Source of the DNA: Reticulascus tulasneorum
Lineage: Eukaryota; Ascomycota; Sordariomycetes; Glomerellales; Reticulascaceae
Assembly (NCBI GenBank): GCA_001557505.1
Contig: LSAX01000002.1
Coordinates: forward strand, 2,728,001-2,792,000
Direction: 5' to 3'
DNA length: 64,000 nt
The notes beneath the pieces were generated by a model that searched no databases, was not told the DNA's origin, and was given only the letters and a program-made list of their open reading frames with translations. Both the position numbers and the translations under genes were made by a program. Each line of letters opens with the position of its first letter. Positions within the stretch are counted from its first letter, which is position 1. Positions 43,933-55,857 of this stretch are shown piece after piece.

Positions 43933-44694
43933 CATTCTTCAAAGTTGGTGCTACCCCTGTGAACCCCAACTTCCGCTTCGCCTCAATCGGACTGGCGTGG
44001 CATGCTCGCCACGCAGCATGACGAAAAGCGCCATTCCTCCTTGCAAGAAGCGAGGTGGGGATGCCCAGTAGCTATGGGTCGTCACACTGTCCTCGAAACG
44101 GCAACTGGAAGTTTATTGATGATGAGTTGATGCATGGAGGCATTCCGCATGTGATACGTGACAGTTCACTATCGCCCACTCTGCTGTCCACCGTTTGAAC
44201 TCTCTTCACGGACCTGTGAAAGGATTGCTGAGGAGACTTGCCGCCATACAGGCATCCGTGCCGTCTGCATGTGCCAGATCAAACACATGGGCTCTAATTG
44301 ATCTACATATCATTTGCTACCTATCCAGCAGCACAATCGGACTTCGGCACACACATAGTATTTTGTCCTCTCGCCGGTGCTTCTTCAGAGGTCGGCAAAT
44401 ACTTCTGACCTCCGTTTCCTCTCCCGAGCGCAGCCTCTACGTGTAGACAGTATCTGCCTTTGGGTACTAGGAGGGCACGGGATGATCGAACCATCCCCTC
44501 TTGAGTCTGCTTCCCCGCCTTCCAGTTGCCGGTATTGGCTCCGAGAAAACTCCCAATGCCCCCCACATCCGGTTGTCGTGATGTAAAGGCTCAACGTGGT
44601 GCCTTTTCGCACGATGGTCCAAGGAAATACAATCGAACTCAGTTCTCCAGCTTGTAATGCCCCGGAAGCCTTCTACGGTGAAATCACAGACAAC

Positions 44695-46147
44695 ATGAGT
44701 GACCCGAAAGAATTAAGAATTGCCATCATTGGCGCCGGTATGATCTGGAAAGGCGTTTTGTGGAAGAGTTGCTTGATGCTTATATTTTAATGATTTAGGA
44801 ATGGGAGGGCTGGGCGCTGCGCTTGCTCTTGCGAAGAAAGGATTCAAGAACATCGATGTCTACGAAACCGCCTCCAACCTGGGATTCGTCGGTGCAGGCA
44901 TTCAGCTGGCGCCGAATCTGGTCAGGATTCTTGATCATCTGGGATGTTGGCCGGAAATCGAGAGGGAAGCCACCGACGTGAAGGGGACTAGCATCAGACG
45001 TACGCACTCAAGTTGACGGCGATCAGAGGACTTGCGTTGAATCTGCAGCTAATGGGTGCAACTAGAGGGAGCCACCAACGTCGAACTCGCCCACGTCGCA
45101 ATGCCGAATATTCGAGAGCTCTATGGGTTCCCTCACTGTACCGGCCACCGAGCCTCGTTAGCTGGAAGCCTCTATGATGCCTGCAAGAAGGAAGGCAACA
45201 TCAAGTTCCACTTCTCTAGCGCTTTATCGAAAATCAACCAGTTCTCCCCCAAGCCGATCTTTACGATACAGCCCCGCGGAGGAGATCCATACACGGTTGA
45301 AGCAGATCTGCTGTTAGCATGCGACGGCATCAAGAGTACCACTCGAACTCAGCTGTTGGAAGAGCTGGGAGCTACAGAAGAGGAGGAAGAGACGGGCCAG
45401 GCAGCGTACCGAATCATGCTCAAACGCGAGGATATGGCGCACGATCCCGAGATGCTCGAACTACTCGACAGCAAGGAGGTCATGCGATGGATCGGGGAGA
45501 AACGACACATTATTGCTTACGCGGTATCGAGCCACACGATATACAATCTCTCCACAGCTCAGCCCGATGCCAACTTCGCTGCGGCGCCCTCGGTTACCTA
45601 CACGACGAAGGGCTCCAAGGAAGCGATGCTCAGCGTCTTCGACGACTTCTGCCCCCTCGTGCATAAAATGCTCAACCTCGTCCCGGAAGGCGAGGTCTGC
45701 GAGTGGCGTCTGCGGATGCACAAGCCCCTCCCCGCCTGGGTTCACGGCGGCGTGGCCCTCCTCGGCGACGCATGCCATCCCACCCTGCCGCATCTCAGCC
45801 AGGGGTCCGCGATGGCCATTGAAGATGGCTCCGTCGTCGCCGAAGTGCTCCTACGCGCCCCTGACCTGCGCCCGGAGACGATCAGCAAGTGCCTGAAGGT
45901 GTACGAGCTGTCGCGCAAGGAATGGTGCACGCAGCTCGTGGAGCTGGCCTTCATTTCCGGCAAGGCGCTCCATCTCGGGGACGGCAAAGCGAAGGAAGAG
46001 CGGGATAGGCTCTTCGCGGAGCACAAATCCAAGGGCGCGGTGCCGGACAAATGGGCGTCGCCCGATGTGCAGAAAATGATATACTCAAACGACTGCGTGG
46101 CCAACATCAGGGCCGAGTTTGACGAACTGTTCGGCAAGATCAAATGA
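44695..46147 (+). CDS. FAD-dependent monooxygenase, salicylate-hydroxylase-like
   Basis: Exons 44695-44737, 44799-44999 and 45066-46147 give 441 residues. The Rossmann dinucleotide motif is assembled across the first intron: RIAIIGAG|MGGLGAALALAKKG. The DG motif reads LLLACDGIKSTTR, and the FAD-ribityl GD motif reads VALLGDACHPTLPHLSQGSAMAIEDG. The third exon needs the acceptor at 45064-45065; the stronger-looking upstream acceptor would read into a stop. The class A flavoprotein family hydroxylates aromatic or alicyclic substrates with NAD(P)H and O2, and the closest recognised type is salicylate 1-monooxygenase. The substrate cannot be read from sequence. Homogentisate dioxygenase lies 2 kb away on the opposite strand, so a shared role in aromatic catabolism is possible but unproven. 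Confidence 0.9.
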
Positions 46148-46594
46148 GAGAGCCACACCCCGGCTGTTTTTGAGCGACTTAGTACATATTTCACTAGATG
46201 GACACTGATGCCCCATGAGAGTTTGTAAATAAAAATGAGACCCGAAGTTGAAATTATGCCGAAGGGCTCGACGGGCCATCGCAATTGCGCCGAAATGACG
46301 GCAGCAATTACAAGGTAATCCTACTACTGTAACAGATGATTTCTCTCTCTCTCCGATGATGATTGGGAAGCCGTCCCAGACGAGCTGGAGTCCCTTGCGC
46401 CGTACGAAAACTTTCGAGAATGCAGGGCGCCTTCGATCTCCCCCATCCCGTTCCTTTCGTGTATCCATGCCCTCCTCCACCGATGACGGTCCTATATTCC
46501 GCCGCTCGACTTCTCCTCCAGGTCGCGAGGATATTCGTTCCTTCATCACTCGACCAGAAGCCTGCCCTTGTATCCATCCCTCCTCAGCCTGCCC
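46148..46594. other. Intergenic between convergent monooxygenase and CYSTM-like genes
   Basis: About 450 bases with 3' untranslated sequence of both genes. Overlapping open frames on both strands here have no family match. Confidence 0.5.
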
Positions 46595-46948
46595 TTAGAA
46601 CAGGCAGTCCAGACAGCAACAGCACGCCAAACCAGCCATCAAGCCAGCCATCAAACCACCACCGCCGCCGCCGCTGGGCCGTCCACCTTGATGGCCCTGG
46701 GCGCCTTGATAATGGCCCTGTGGTGGATAACCTTGTTGTGGTGGGTAGGGGCCCTGCTGATATTGGCCAGGCGGTGGGTAGGGGCCCTGATGTTGCTGTT
46801 GCTGCTGGTAGTAGCCCATGTTCTCCTGGCCGCCATAGTACGGCTGCTGCTGTCCCGGCGGGGGGCTGTTGTAGCCTTGGTAGGCTTGTTGCGGTGCCTG
46901 GGGCGGGCCGCCGTGGTATGCCGGTGGTTCTTCGTGCTTGTGAGACAT
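46595..46948 (-). CDS. CYSTM-like protein: Pro/Gln/Gly/Tyr-rich with C-terminal cysteine patch
   Basis: 117 residues in one exon from the ATG of MSHKHEEPPAYHGG. The body is a low-complexity Pro/Gln/Tyr/Gly array (repeated YPPQG, GPYPP and QQQPYYGG pieces). It ends in a Gly run and a short hydrophobic segment with clustered cysteines (LMAGLMAGLACCCCLDCLF), the layout of CYSTM/PCC1-type proteins. Such tails associate with membranes, probably through acylation or Cys packing, and family members are linked to stress responses in fungi and plants. The frame is open upstream of this ATG; this start was chosen because the family usually begins with a short charged segment. Low complexity makes homology searches weak, so the family call is moderate. 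Confidence 0.75.
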   Translation of the reverse strand: MSHKHEEPPAYHGGPPQAPQQAYQGYNSPPPGQQQPYYGGQENMGYYQQQQQHQGPYPPPGQYQQGPYPPQQGYPPQGHYQGAQGHQGGRPSGGGGGGLMAGLMAGLACCCCLDCLF

Positions 46949-48348
46949 GGTGATTTGCGGGAGAGTGTGAGCGGTTGGTTTTGAAGCGATGCGTTCGCTA
47001 GGTTTGCAGTCGGGGTCGAGGAGACGATGATTTCGAGCGCGACGGGGAGATGTCGAAGGTGAGATGAGGGATGGGTGAGAAAAAGATGTCGAGCGGCCCC
47101 GTTTTGGCACCGAATGACCAACCCTTCCTCAAACGGAGGGATTCCCAACGACGGCTGAAATGTGGCGAAGCGCGCAAGAATCCACACTAAGCTGAAAATA
47201 GTGCCTAGGCGCCTTTGGGGATATTTTGTGCAGAGTCCCCGACTTCTGTTTATTTCCGCTCTTTACTCTTTTCCTCTGATGAAAGAAATTCTCCGACAGC
47301 AAAAAAAGTCGATAATGCCGAAGAAGTCCGTTTAGATTATGATGACGAGGAGAAACAATAGAAGAATGGGCATTCGGAGGGGGAAAGGTGCTGGTCCTCG
47401 CAAGTTTAAAACAGAACGTAAGACCTCGTGGCTCAGTCACCCAAAACTCCCTTTGTCTCACATGCACCACCAGATGGACCCTTTCCTTTCCCTTCCTTTC
47501 CTGTTGCCCCTCCGGCCTCGGGTCTTCGGCCGCCAACTGTGAGAATAGTGCACGTTCCCTTGCCCTTTTCTCTGGGCATGTAATCAACTTACTGTTCTCC
47601 CGTAGAATAACGTAAAGCAGGTGCTGCAGCGCCACAGGCACGCACCAGCGAAGAGGCATTACGTGGCTCGCATTGGCTAGTTCGGGATGGGCTGCGCCAC
47701 CCTCGGTACAGCCAAGTGGTCGATGGTTAGCGGGTGATTCGTCACACACACACCACATTCCAGGAGAACATGATCTACGGCAAAATAAATCCATACCAAG
47801 TACGTGTGTGTATGTGTATGCACACTTACAGTGAGTGGGGTTTACCTGCTGATGGGTGATTGGATCTTTCGCAATTCCGAAGAGCGAGAACAGAGACGAC
47901 GCGATGGCTAGCTCAGCTTGGGGCCCATGGCTTGGTGAAGTCATCTATAGAACCAGGCGTCATGGGAGGCGAGAACTGCTGTGAACGGCAATACGGTTCA
48001 GGGCATGACTTCTTCACGATGGAAACCCCTACGTCCGTATTTGGTCTCCAAAGGTCAAGCTGGCATCACACACAATGATCCTTCCGCGGAGCTTGGCTAG
48101 GAACACATGCAGGCTGCCATGGATGTTTCGGAACCGAGGAGAGCAGAGCTATCAAAATGCATTATACAACGTAGAAAGTACAGGCTCAATCTCCGCAATG
48201 CACTTGGCCATGTTGCTGCGTGACTACATGTAGCGGAAGAATGCAGTCTCGGCGAACGCATGCATGGAGCATCGGTCTCGTACAACAGTATAGCAACCTC
48301 CACTTCGACAATGTAGAGTACTCCAAAATGCACAGTCTGCCTCCGCTC
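46949..48348. other. 1.4-kb intergenic region
   Basis: A 271-codon minus-strand open frame (47129-47944) has no ATG-proximal family signature and reads as random sequence. The left part should be the promoter and leader of the CYSTM-like gene, and the right part 3' flank of homogentisate dioxygenase. A short gt/ca-rich microsatellite occurs at about 47799-47825. Confidence 0.5.
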
Positions 48349-50387
48349 TTAGTTCGGTGTTCCTAGCGGGCTCAGTCCGAGTCGTTTCATATCGGCATTC
48401 ACCGCCTCTACATGCTCGAAGAAGTGGCCTTGCATCGAGTCCCAGAGTGATGCGGGTTCTGCTGTTAGGTGTTAGTAGTTCAGTGTAGTGTAATGGAGTT
48501 GGCCCCTTACCATCCAAGACACCGCTTCGTTCCAGCGCATATTTGGTCACCGCACAGTGGGTGCTGATATGGAACATGAAGCCTAGATGCACAAGATAAT
48601 TAGCAAGGGAATGTCACGCAACAACTCTCTGCTTCCTACCTAGGAAGCCTTCCCCCACCCGTTCCACTTTTAACTCCCCTGTCGTCGCTCGCATGAAAGC
48701 TTCATGAGTTTCTATGCCCGCGTTAGTAAGTTGATCGTGCAGGCCATGCTGCGCCCCGCTATTACATACCACCGTGTGGCATGTAGCTCGACTGGAAGCT
48801 CAGCCCGCCAGCTTTCAGATCTCGACTTGTGCCTTTGTACTGCCCATATACAATGCCCACCACCTCGGTCGCCATGTTGCGGTGGTAATACTGTAAACCG
48901 CTCAGCAGCTATTATACATACTATGACCAGATCAACTTACAGGAGGCCGGAATCCATTTGTGGCGGCGCTCCACTTGGGTGTGAAGACCATCACATCCGT
49001 GATGGAGACACCAGGCGTCTTGGACTTCGCGGTGAGGACGGTATATAACGTCGGGTCACTTTGGTCCTTGTCGACTACGGCGGTGTTGACAAACTTCTCG
49101 GCGGCATACTTAAACGGGACGTAACTATAATGCTTGTCAGGTCGTTGTGCAAAGTCAGGGGCTTAGCGGCAGAAAGCATACTTGCCATGCCACGCCACCA
49201 CGTCAAACGGGGTATGATCCTGTTTGCACGACCACAGCTTCCCTGCGAGTTTGTAAATGACTGCGAAAGCATCAGCCGCGAGATCTTTATCTAGATAATA
49301 GACAGCTCACCCTCCCATTCTGATTGATCCGTGTCAAATGAGGCAACTGGGAACTCAAAGTCTCGTGGGAGAGCCAATCCATTGCTTCCCAGTGGTCCGA
49401 GTTCTGGTAGCTCATAGCGACTTCCGAACACTTCCTGAATGTCTAAGGCTGGTTAGGATTCTCCAAAGACTAAAATCAGGTTGTACCGCAACTTACAGCC
49501 CCTGACAGGCCCATCTGGCAAAACAACTTTGAATCGAATTCCAGCCTGTATTACCACCAACTCGCCAGGCCTGATCATTATTCTAGCGCAAAGTCAGTAT
49601 GATTTGCGAATCCATGGCACCAGCGTATTTTGCATACTTCCCAAACTCGGTCTGAATATCCAGCCTGCCGACCTGGGGAATCAGAAGCATATCTCCATCC
49701 ATACTGCAAAACGCGCGGCTCTCCATCGACGAGTTCGCAGTATACACATGCACGGCGAGTCCTCCTTTCGTCGTTGGATCTCCTTGTCCGGCAATTGTCT
49801 TGATTCCCTGTACAAAGTCCACTTTGGGGCCGCTCAAGGCTGGTATTGGGAATGGCTGCCAACACAGTCCTTGCGGCACGAACTCCACGTTCTCGTTCAT
49901 CGAGGAAAACCTCGATTCGAGCTGATGTCGAATGATGGGTGGTTAGATGTTCCTGACGATGCGCCCAAGCGATAGGGGCTCGAGAATTCACTTACATCGT
50001 GGTTAGGGGCCATCCTGTTTGCGCCGGCGTTTGCCACCGAGGGGTAGATTCGATAGAACCAGGCATTTTGACAGTCTGCTCGTGTAGATATAAAGGAGGA
50101 GCCATTCAACTGCTCCGAGTACAGGCCATACTTGACTCGCTGTGGCGCATTACACGACTGTGGCAGCGTCCCGGGACTTCGATGGTCAGCTACCCGCTCC
50201 CGAATATTCATCAGGGACAACCCGTGGCTACGTACATCGCTTCTGAGGCAAACCTGTTACCAAATCCAACCTGGTACTTGTACGGATCCTGTTGTGTCGA
50301 ACTCGTCATGAACGGGGTTTGAGCGGAAGCACCAAAGCTAGAAGGTGGGTCGGCCGTTTTGGGGTTGTTGGGGATGTCACCGCCCAT
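48349..50387 (-). CDS. hmgA: Homogentisate 1,2-dioxygenase
   Basis: Eleven exons (50236-50387, 49996-50176, 49638-49921, 49497-49582, 49311-49442, 49182-49260, 48941-49124, 48770-48890, 48640-48711, 48511-48582, 48349-48461) close to 491 codons including stop. Family blocks run through the chain: DPYKYQVGFGNRFASEAIPGTLPQ, GLYSEQLNGSSF, KTIAGQGDPTTKGGLAVHVY, DGDMLLIPQVGRLDIQTEFGK, RPGELVVIQAGIRFKV, YIQEVFGSRYELPELGPLG and VVAWHGNYVPFKY. The Fe(II) ligands are present: His369 and Glu375 in FRPPYYHRNMATE, and His405 in SYMPHG. It opens the ring of homogentisate to maleylacetoacetate in tyrosine/phenylalanine catabolism. The start is uncertain: in-frame ATGs also lie at 50402 and 50411. Fumarylacetoacetase and maleylacetoacetate isomerase, often clustered with it in fungi, are not in the window, so this may be a dispersed or second copy. 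Confidence 0.93.
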
Positions 50388-52992
50388 GGCTGGTTGGCAC
50401 ATGTAGGGCATGGGGAAAGGGAAAGGGGTGAGAATGAAAGGAAAGCTACGAGGCTTAAAACCAAGGTTTAACCCAAAAACAAACACCAAAAGGAGATCGA
50501 GGCAGACTAGTGTCTGAACAAGAGAGTAGCCGCTGCGGGGAAGCGGACAAGAGAGAAGCGTCAAGAGGTAAGTACGAATTCTCGGCCACGGCAGTATGCC
50601 CATCAAAACATCCATTCACACGGACGCATGCCACTTTTAACCATCAATCTAGTAGTGGCAGAGCCTAGGAGAACCGACTTTGGATACCTAATCTGGGGAG
50701 TTCGAGTTGCCTGCCGGATCTGGGACCAGTATCCCCCACTGCCGGTCCAGAGCCCTCCCTCCTCGGATTGCGGCAGGTCGCAAGCAGACTAGATGATGAC
50801 AAGTTAAGTGACATGGCTACTGTTCAATCCCGAGAAAGCGAGACATTAGTTCTTTCTACCCATACCATATCGGATAAGGGATCGGGGCATTTGATGGCAC
50901 GTTCGCCGTGCAGCCAACTTACACGAACGTTCGTCGTAGAGGTACTAGGCGGTGGCTGTGTCGTCTCGTGGAAATCAAAGACGGCACAGGCCCGTCTCTT
51001 GTTGGCCTGTGCAGGATGGAATTTCGTTCAAGGTCCGGGCCCGACGGGACCGCATGGTCCGATTTCAAAGCACAAGGTTGGCAAACCTGAGATGTGGAAT
51101 CAAGATGTTGGCAACAGCCTTGGCCATGGGGGCGAAAGAGAGATTCCGAAAATTAGGAAGCATTGGGTAATACGAGTGTTGTCGACATGTCCAACACCAT
51201 CCCTGATTCTTTCTTTAGATCCGGCAGGCTGGTCGAGCAGGCGAGATGGAGCGAGGTGGGCCATAAGATGGGCTGTATAACAGCTATGTCAGGCAATCAA
51301 GTGGACTATCGATGGTCAGATGATTTCGGAATGTCCGTCTGTCGTCGCCAGATCGACGGCAGGTTCTCCAGCTCCAGTGCGGAATAGCACAGTTCCGGCA
51401 GGCCAGCCCATCTCTTGATATGATTGCATTTCGCTCAGCCTCGGCCTGGTGTCCATCAGCATACATTCCTTCTTCCTGATGTCTCATGTCTGTGGTCACA
51501 CCAGAGCGGAGTCCCCCGTAACTCATGCAATCCAGACGTGTCCGGCTCGCTATATGGGGGTCATAATTTGCTTCAGCGGTCCCAACCGAGTATCCTTCCG
51601 GTCCTCTCTATGGTTCTCCGTAGAGCGCCCGAGAGCACACCGGGCACCCAGCCCCCCCTTTCCCCCTCTGCTGGGAACCCACTTCCGTGGAGAAACGTTG
51701 GACAGTGGAAGTGGTGTTGGATTAGATGGTGGCGGAATTGATAGCGTTCGGATGGGCGGGTGAGAGTCTGAGCGGTGTCTAGGACAGCTGCCAAGCCATG
51801 ATGGCCTGACCCGATCTCACGCTTGACATTCTGGAAGATTTGTGGATTTGAGGAATGGGATATTTCAGTATCTCAAGACGCTATTCATAGCGTCCGAACC
51901 ACAAGTTACTTCATCAGCGGAAGATCGTGAGTTGGGAAAGTCTTCCCTTACGCGGGTTCCACATTTGGAAGCCGGGGAAGATCAGTCCTTGATCCTAGCC
52001 AGGTTTCGAGTTTTGCTCAATGGTAACTTACACCAGGATGTCTGATGCAACCGTGACATCTTGCAGGATGGACCAATGTCAGATGGTGCATGCCAGAGTC
52101 GTTGCGGACCTACAACGAATAAGCTGGGGGCACACTCCAGGCGCACAGAGCATCAACGACCTTAGTGAGCGAATCTTATTAGAAGTCATCCCCAAATCAG
52201 CCGGTCTCCGACAACTCGCTGTAAGTAATTTAAATCGAGGTGCGCTCTCATGGGGGGGTTGTGGGGCGGCAGCGTTGAAACCCCCACACTAAATGGATGC
52301 CCACTAATCTGTACTCATACTATTACTGCACTGCGTACGGACTACATACACACTAACCAAGCACTGATGGATGGATGGCTGGCCGGCTGACAAGCAAGAC
52401 AAGCCGTGTCATCTCATCCTTCGTCCCGAACCTAAATACATCGACAGTCCTTGGCACAACCAACCAGCCTGTTACGACCTTACATGGTTCCCCATTTCCA
52501 CAAAGGGGTACTGCATACGCTCACGGGCGCGTCGGAGGCCGATCGTTCTCTCCAGAGGGAACACTAGCCCGGCGAACTGACCCCAATCTGACAGGGGGGG
52601 CTTCGTTATTTCGAGACCATCCTCGGCCCGGATGGGAAGACCTGTCAGATATCATCTGAACTTTGCGAGGGCTCTTGCATATTATATCGACAAGAGCTAG
52701 AAACGGCAGAGGGCCAACCAAGCGCCACGTTGGTTGTGCAAGACCCAACGGCTGGTAGAAGCGCCCCAACCAACACCTCCCATTCGCCCGACGACGTCTG
52801 TAGAGTCCGCATTCTCGCTGTCAGGCAGCCTCTTCTGTTGGCTTCTCTGCAGCAATCGGCTTCCAGGTTGCCCGACGAGCGGGCGCCCAGTGTCCAGGTC
52901 AAAAATAGGTCGTCCGGTTGACCTATTTTGCCCCGGTCGCACCTCCGCAAAGGGAAGAGCAGAGGGGGAGAGGAAGAGAGGAGACTGCTACC
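50388..52992. other. 2.6-kb region without a supported gene
   Basis: Divergent region between homogentisate dioxygenase and Rib7. Open frames at 50768-51280, 51449-51763 and 52375-52659 lack recognisable motifs. GC is moderate and no repeats stand out. The promoters of both flanking genes should lie at the ends. Confidence 0.5.
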
Positions 52993-53838
52993 ATGGCGGA
53001 ATCTCTCCATTTCGCCGAGTCTGATGCGAAAAAGCTGGAGCCTCACCTGCCCTCTGAGGAAGGGATGCGATTCGCCGCCAACAGCAGCCGGCCATTTGTC
53101 ACATTGACCTTTGCCACCTCCCTCGACTCGTCACTTTCACTTGCCCCCGGCACGCGGACCAGGCTCTCAGGTCCGGAGTCCAAAGCCATGACACATTTTT
53201 TGCGCAGCCGGCACGACGCCATCTGCGTCGGGGTTGGCACTGTCATAGCTGACGATCCAGGTCTCAATTGCCGCATTGAACACGTTGGGATGGCGGGACA
53301 GCCGCGTCCGATAGTCATCGATCCTCATGGGCGATGGGACTTTACTGCCCAAAGCAAAGTCTTCGAGGTGGCGAGGGCTGGGCTCGGTCTGGCCCCGTTC
53401 ATCGTGACCAGTGTCACCGTTCCAGACGTGTCGAAGCGAGCTGTTCTGGAAGAGCATGGTGGGAAGTTCATCGTTCTCGATCTAGGCCCTACCCGACAAG
53501 CGGGTACGGAGGATTCCGTTGCGCCTACTGAGACGGCCCGTTTTCAATGGCAAGCCATCCTATCTGCTCTGCATGGGGAAGGTCTGCGGAGTGTCATGGT
53601 CGAAGGGGGTGCGCAGGTCATCAACGCACTGCTGTCCCCTGCCTGCCGCGAGCTCGTAGATTCGATCATCGTCACAATTGCACCCACATGGCTTGGCCAG
53701 GGAGGAGTTGTGGTTTCTCCAGATCGGGTACACGGTTCGGATGGGGTTCCAGTCCCTGCAGCACGGCTTGTAGAGGTCTCATGGCATCCGTTTGGGGAGG
53801 ACATCGTGCTCTGTGGGATATTAAGTCGTGATTCGTAA
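52993..53838 (+). CDS. rib7: 2,5-diamino-6-ribosylamino-pyrimidinone 5'-phosphate reductase (Rib7)
   Basis: Intronless, 281 residues, with the ATG in a good context (accATGG). RibD-C-type reductase blocks: RPFVTLTFATSLDSSLS at the N terminus, then LSGPESKAMTHFLRSRHDAICVGVGTVIADDPGLNCR, PRPIVIDPHGRWD, LRSVMVEGGAQVINALL, and a C-terminal DSIIVTIAPTWLGQGG. These match fungal Rib7, which reduces the ribosyl group of the pyrimidine intermediate with NADPH in riboflavin synthesis, acting before deamination. The catalytic-pocket pattern SLDS and VEGG is intact. The neighbour, convergent by about 280 bases, is a purine-cytosine permease. Confidence 0.95.
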   Translation: MAESLHFAESDAKKLEPHLPSEEGMRFAANSSRPFVTLTFATSLDSSLSLAPGTRTRLSGPESKAMTHFLRSRHDAICVGVGTVIADDPGLNCRIEHVGMAGQPRPIVIDPHGRWDFTAQSKVFEVARAGLGLAPFIVTSVTVPDVSKRAVLEEHGGKFIVLDLGPTRQAGTEDSVAPTETARFQWQAILSALHGEGLRSVMVEGGAQVINALLSPACRELVDSIIVTIAPTWLGQGGVVVSPDRVHGSDGVPVPAARLVEVSWHPFGEDIVLCGILSRDS

Positions 53839-54115
53839 ACTAGGCTAACAGTCGTAGTCAATATATCTGAGATCCCCCTTATCATATATGTTCTCACAAG
53901 CGGCAATTATTCCCCGCGCTCACTCCAGTCTTCTCCATCCGGCATTATGTGAATCACATCATTATCACCGAAACAATTGTCGAAAACTCGGCGCCATCCT
54001 GTCCTGCAATGAAAGTCCAACGAAGCGTTCCCTGCCAAAGAAAACCAATGCCGAGAAAAGGGTATCGAAATTAACAAGGAATGTTTCCAACAGAGCCAAA
54101 CATGTCGCTGTCGCT

Positions 54116-55857
54116 TCAAAGATGTCCCCGCAATTTAATTTCGAGCCATCGAAGTGGCAAGTAGAAAATTGCCGTCAGGACAAAAGCCAACTCAAATCCA
54201 ATATCTCCTGTTGTCTTTGCAATAGGCCCGGTATACCAGACTTGAGACATTCCGGGTATGATCAAGGAGAAGCTCAGAAGTGATGCTGTCATCGCGGCAA
54301 GGCCGGTGGGAAGCTTCCTCCCGACGTTCCAGATAGCATGATCATAGGAAGCGTAGTTCAGCCTTCGGAAAATGATTAACTCGTCGATGATAACGGCGTC
54401 GAAACAGCCGGCCCAGTACCCAATCAAGCCCAGGAAGTTCGTTAGAGAATGCTCCCATTCGTAGGCTGATCGAATGGCCATAGGAATCATGATCGCAAGA
54501 GCGATGACGATGAAGATAAACCGCGGGACTTTCGTGAAGTACGGCAGGAACATCTGCATGCAGAGCGCAACCGAGTACATCGAGATGGCAATGTTTCCAA
54601 TGACACTCAGGGCCAGAATCACCAAGACGAATTTGCCAAATCCGCCAGCAGGAGCCAACATCACAGCCATGACGCCGCCAATACCGTACTCATCATATCC
54701 ATTGGCCCATTCCTCCACGTTCGGGAGAGCTCCACCAATAGCTGCGCCAAGGATAAGGAGAGGGACGGATGGGGTCCAGAATCCGAGGTAGAGGTAGGCG
54801 AAGACCTTGGTTCTGTAAAACTTATTAGCGATATTCTCAAACGTACCCACAGGCGATTCAATGAGGAACTCACTTGGATGCCTTGTACGGATTGTGGTAG
54901 GCAGTGTAGTCCGACACCGTTCCTCCAAAGGTGATGAAATACCCAGCCATCAGCCCCCCATAGTTGAGGACTTGAGCAGCTGTTGCTGGTGGGGCTTCAG
55001 CCTGCCTCCACAGATCCTTCCCGCCGCAACCAACAGCAATAACGATAGCAATGAGGTTCGGCACCCATTGCCATCGTTCCCAGAAGTGAAGAGCCCTATA
55101 TCCCAACAGCGAAGCGGCAAAGCTCACAATGCAGGTGATCACGATGCCAACGGTAACGTCAATGTACCCAGGGTTCACCGCAGCCAGCGTCTGCCCGCCT
55201 ACTATAGCTGATAAAAGGGAAAATCCCGTAAGAGTAGCTGCATTCAGTAGAACCGGTATGATGACAAGATAAATCCTACAGCCATTGGTACTTAGCAACG
55301 CGGTGTTTTCCAAGGCTGGGATTGAAGGCTTACCCAAATGAGTATCGAGCGAGGATTAGCTGCCTCAACCCTGTTTGATATCCTGCAATCCCCATAAAGG
55401 CAGGTGGAATGCAAGTCAGCGCAGAGAAAAAGATGATGACCAGTGAAGCGTCTCTAAGGCTCAGGCCAAAGACAGCAGTAGCCACGGCTCCGGTGGGGAT
55501 CCTGGCGCCAGCCGTGTTAGTCGCCTCCCCTTACACAATGGGCAACAGAAGCCTGCGGAGAACTTACGGAAGAAGACAAAGCAAGCAGGTGAAAAACACC
55601 GTGAAGAGATTGTTATATTTCGTGTTTGTTCGCTCCTCCACCGGGACCGGTTTGATGCCGTTTTCCTCCACGCCGGCGTCGAGAAGTCTTTGGTACCACT
55701 TCGGGTTGCGCTCTGGGTGCATCTCGTAGACTTCTCCATCTTTGACAGCCAACCGTTCCACGATCCCCCCGAGGTGTTTCTGCTGCTTCGGAGCCTGGCT
55801 CTCCACATCTTGGAGGGGGCCCGGCTCCTTCTCGTTCACAGAGTTGTCGGACGACAT
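54116..55857 (-). CDS. NCS1-family purine-cytosine permease (Fcy2/FcyB-like)
   Basis: Exons 55568-55857, 55334-55501, 54874-55275 and 54116-54812 give 518 residues. A charged cytosolic N terminus includes GIKPVPVEERTNTKYNNLFTVFF, the typical Fcy lead-in to TM1. About twelve membrane segments follow, with landmark blocks GLRQLILARYSFG, IVGGQTLAAVN, WVPNLIAIVIAVGCGG, AGYFITFGGTVSDYTAYHNP, LGAAIGGALPNVEEWANGYDEYGIGG and GYWAGCFDAVIIDELIIFRR. These match fungal Fcy2-type proton symporters for adenine, guanine, hypoxanthine and cytosine at the plasma membrane. All four exons have standard borders and close in phase. The conserved Thr-Asp-Tyr near the end of exon 3 and the short amphipathic C terminus are present. 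It is convergent with rib7. Confidence 0.93.

Larger units (their letters stand above)
42710..44694. other. 2-kb region upstream of the channel gene with decayed coding repeat
   Basis: Holds the promoter/leader of the channel gene (right of 42709), the tandem duplication at 43669-43920 and possible remains of a minus-strand gene around 43140-43930. A small inverted repeat (gcgtggc...gccacgc) lies at about 43994-44013. The 250 bases before 44695 form the leader of the FAD monooxygenase. Confidence 0.5.

Noticed and set aside
47129..47944. 271-codon minus-strand open frame
   Set aside because: No family motif, no good start context, and composition like random sequence with scattered Cys/His; it lies in the promoter region of the CYSTM-like gene.
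50768..51280. 170-codon plus-strand frame
   Set aside because: No recognisable motif; Trp/Gly/Ser content fits random GC-rich DNA in an intergenic region.
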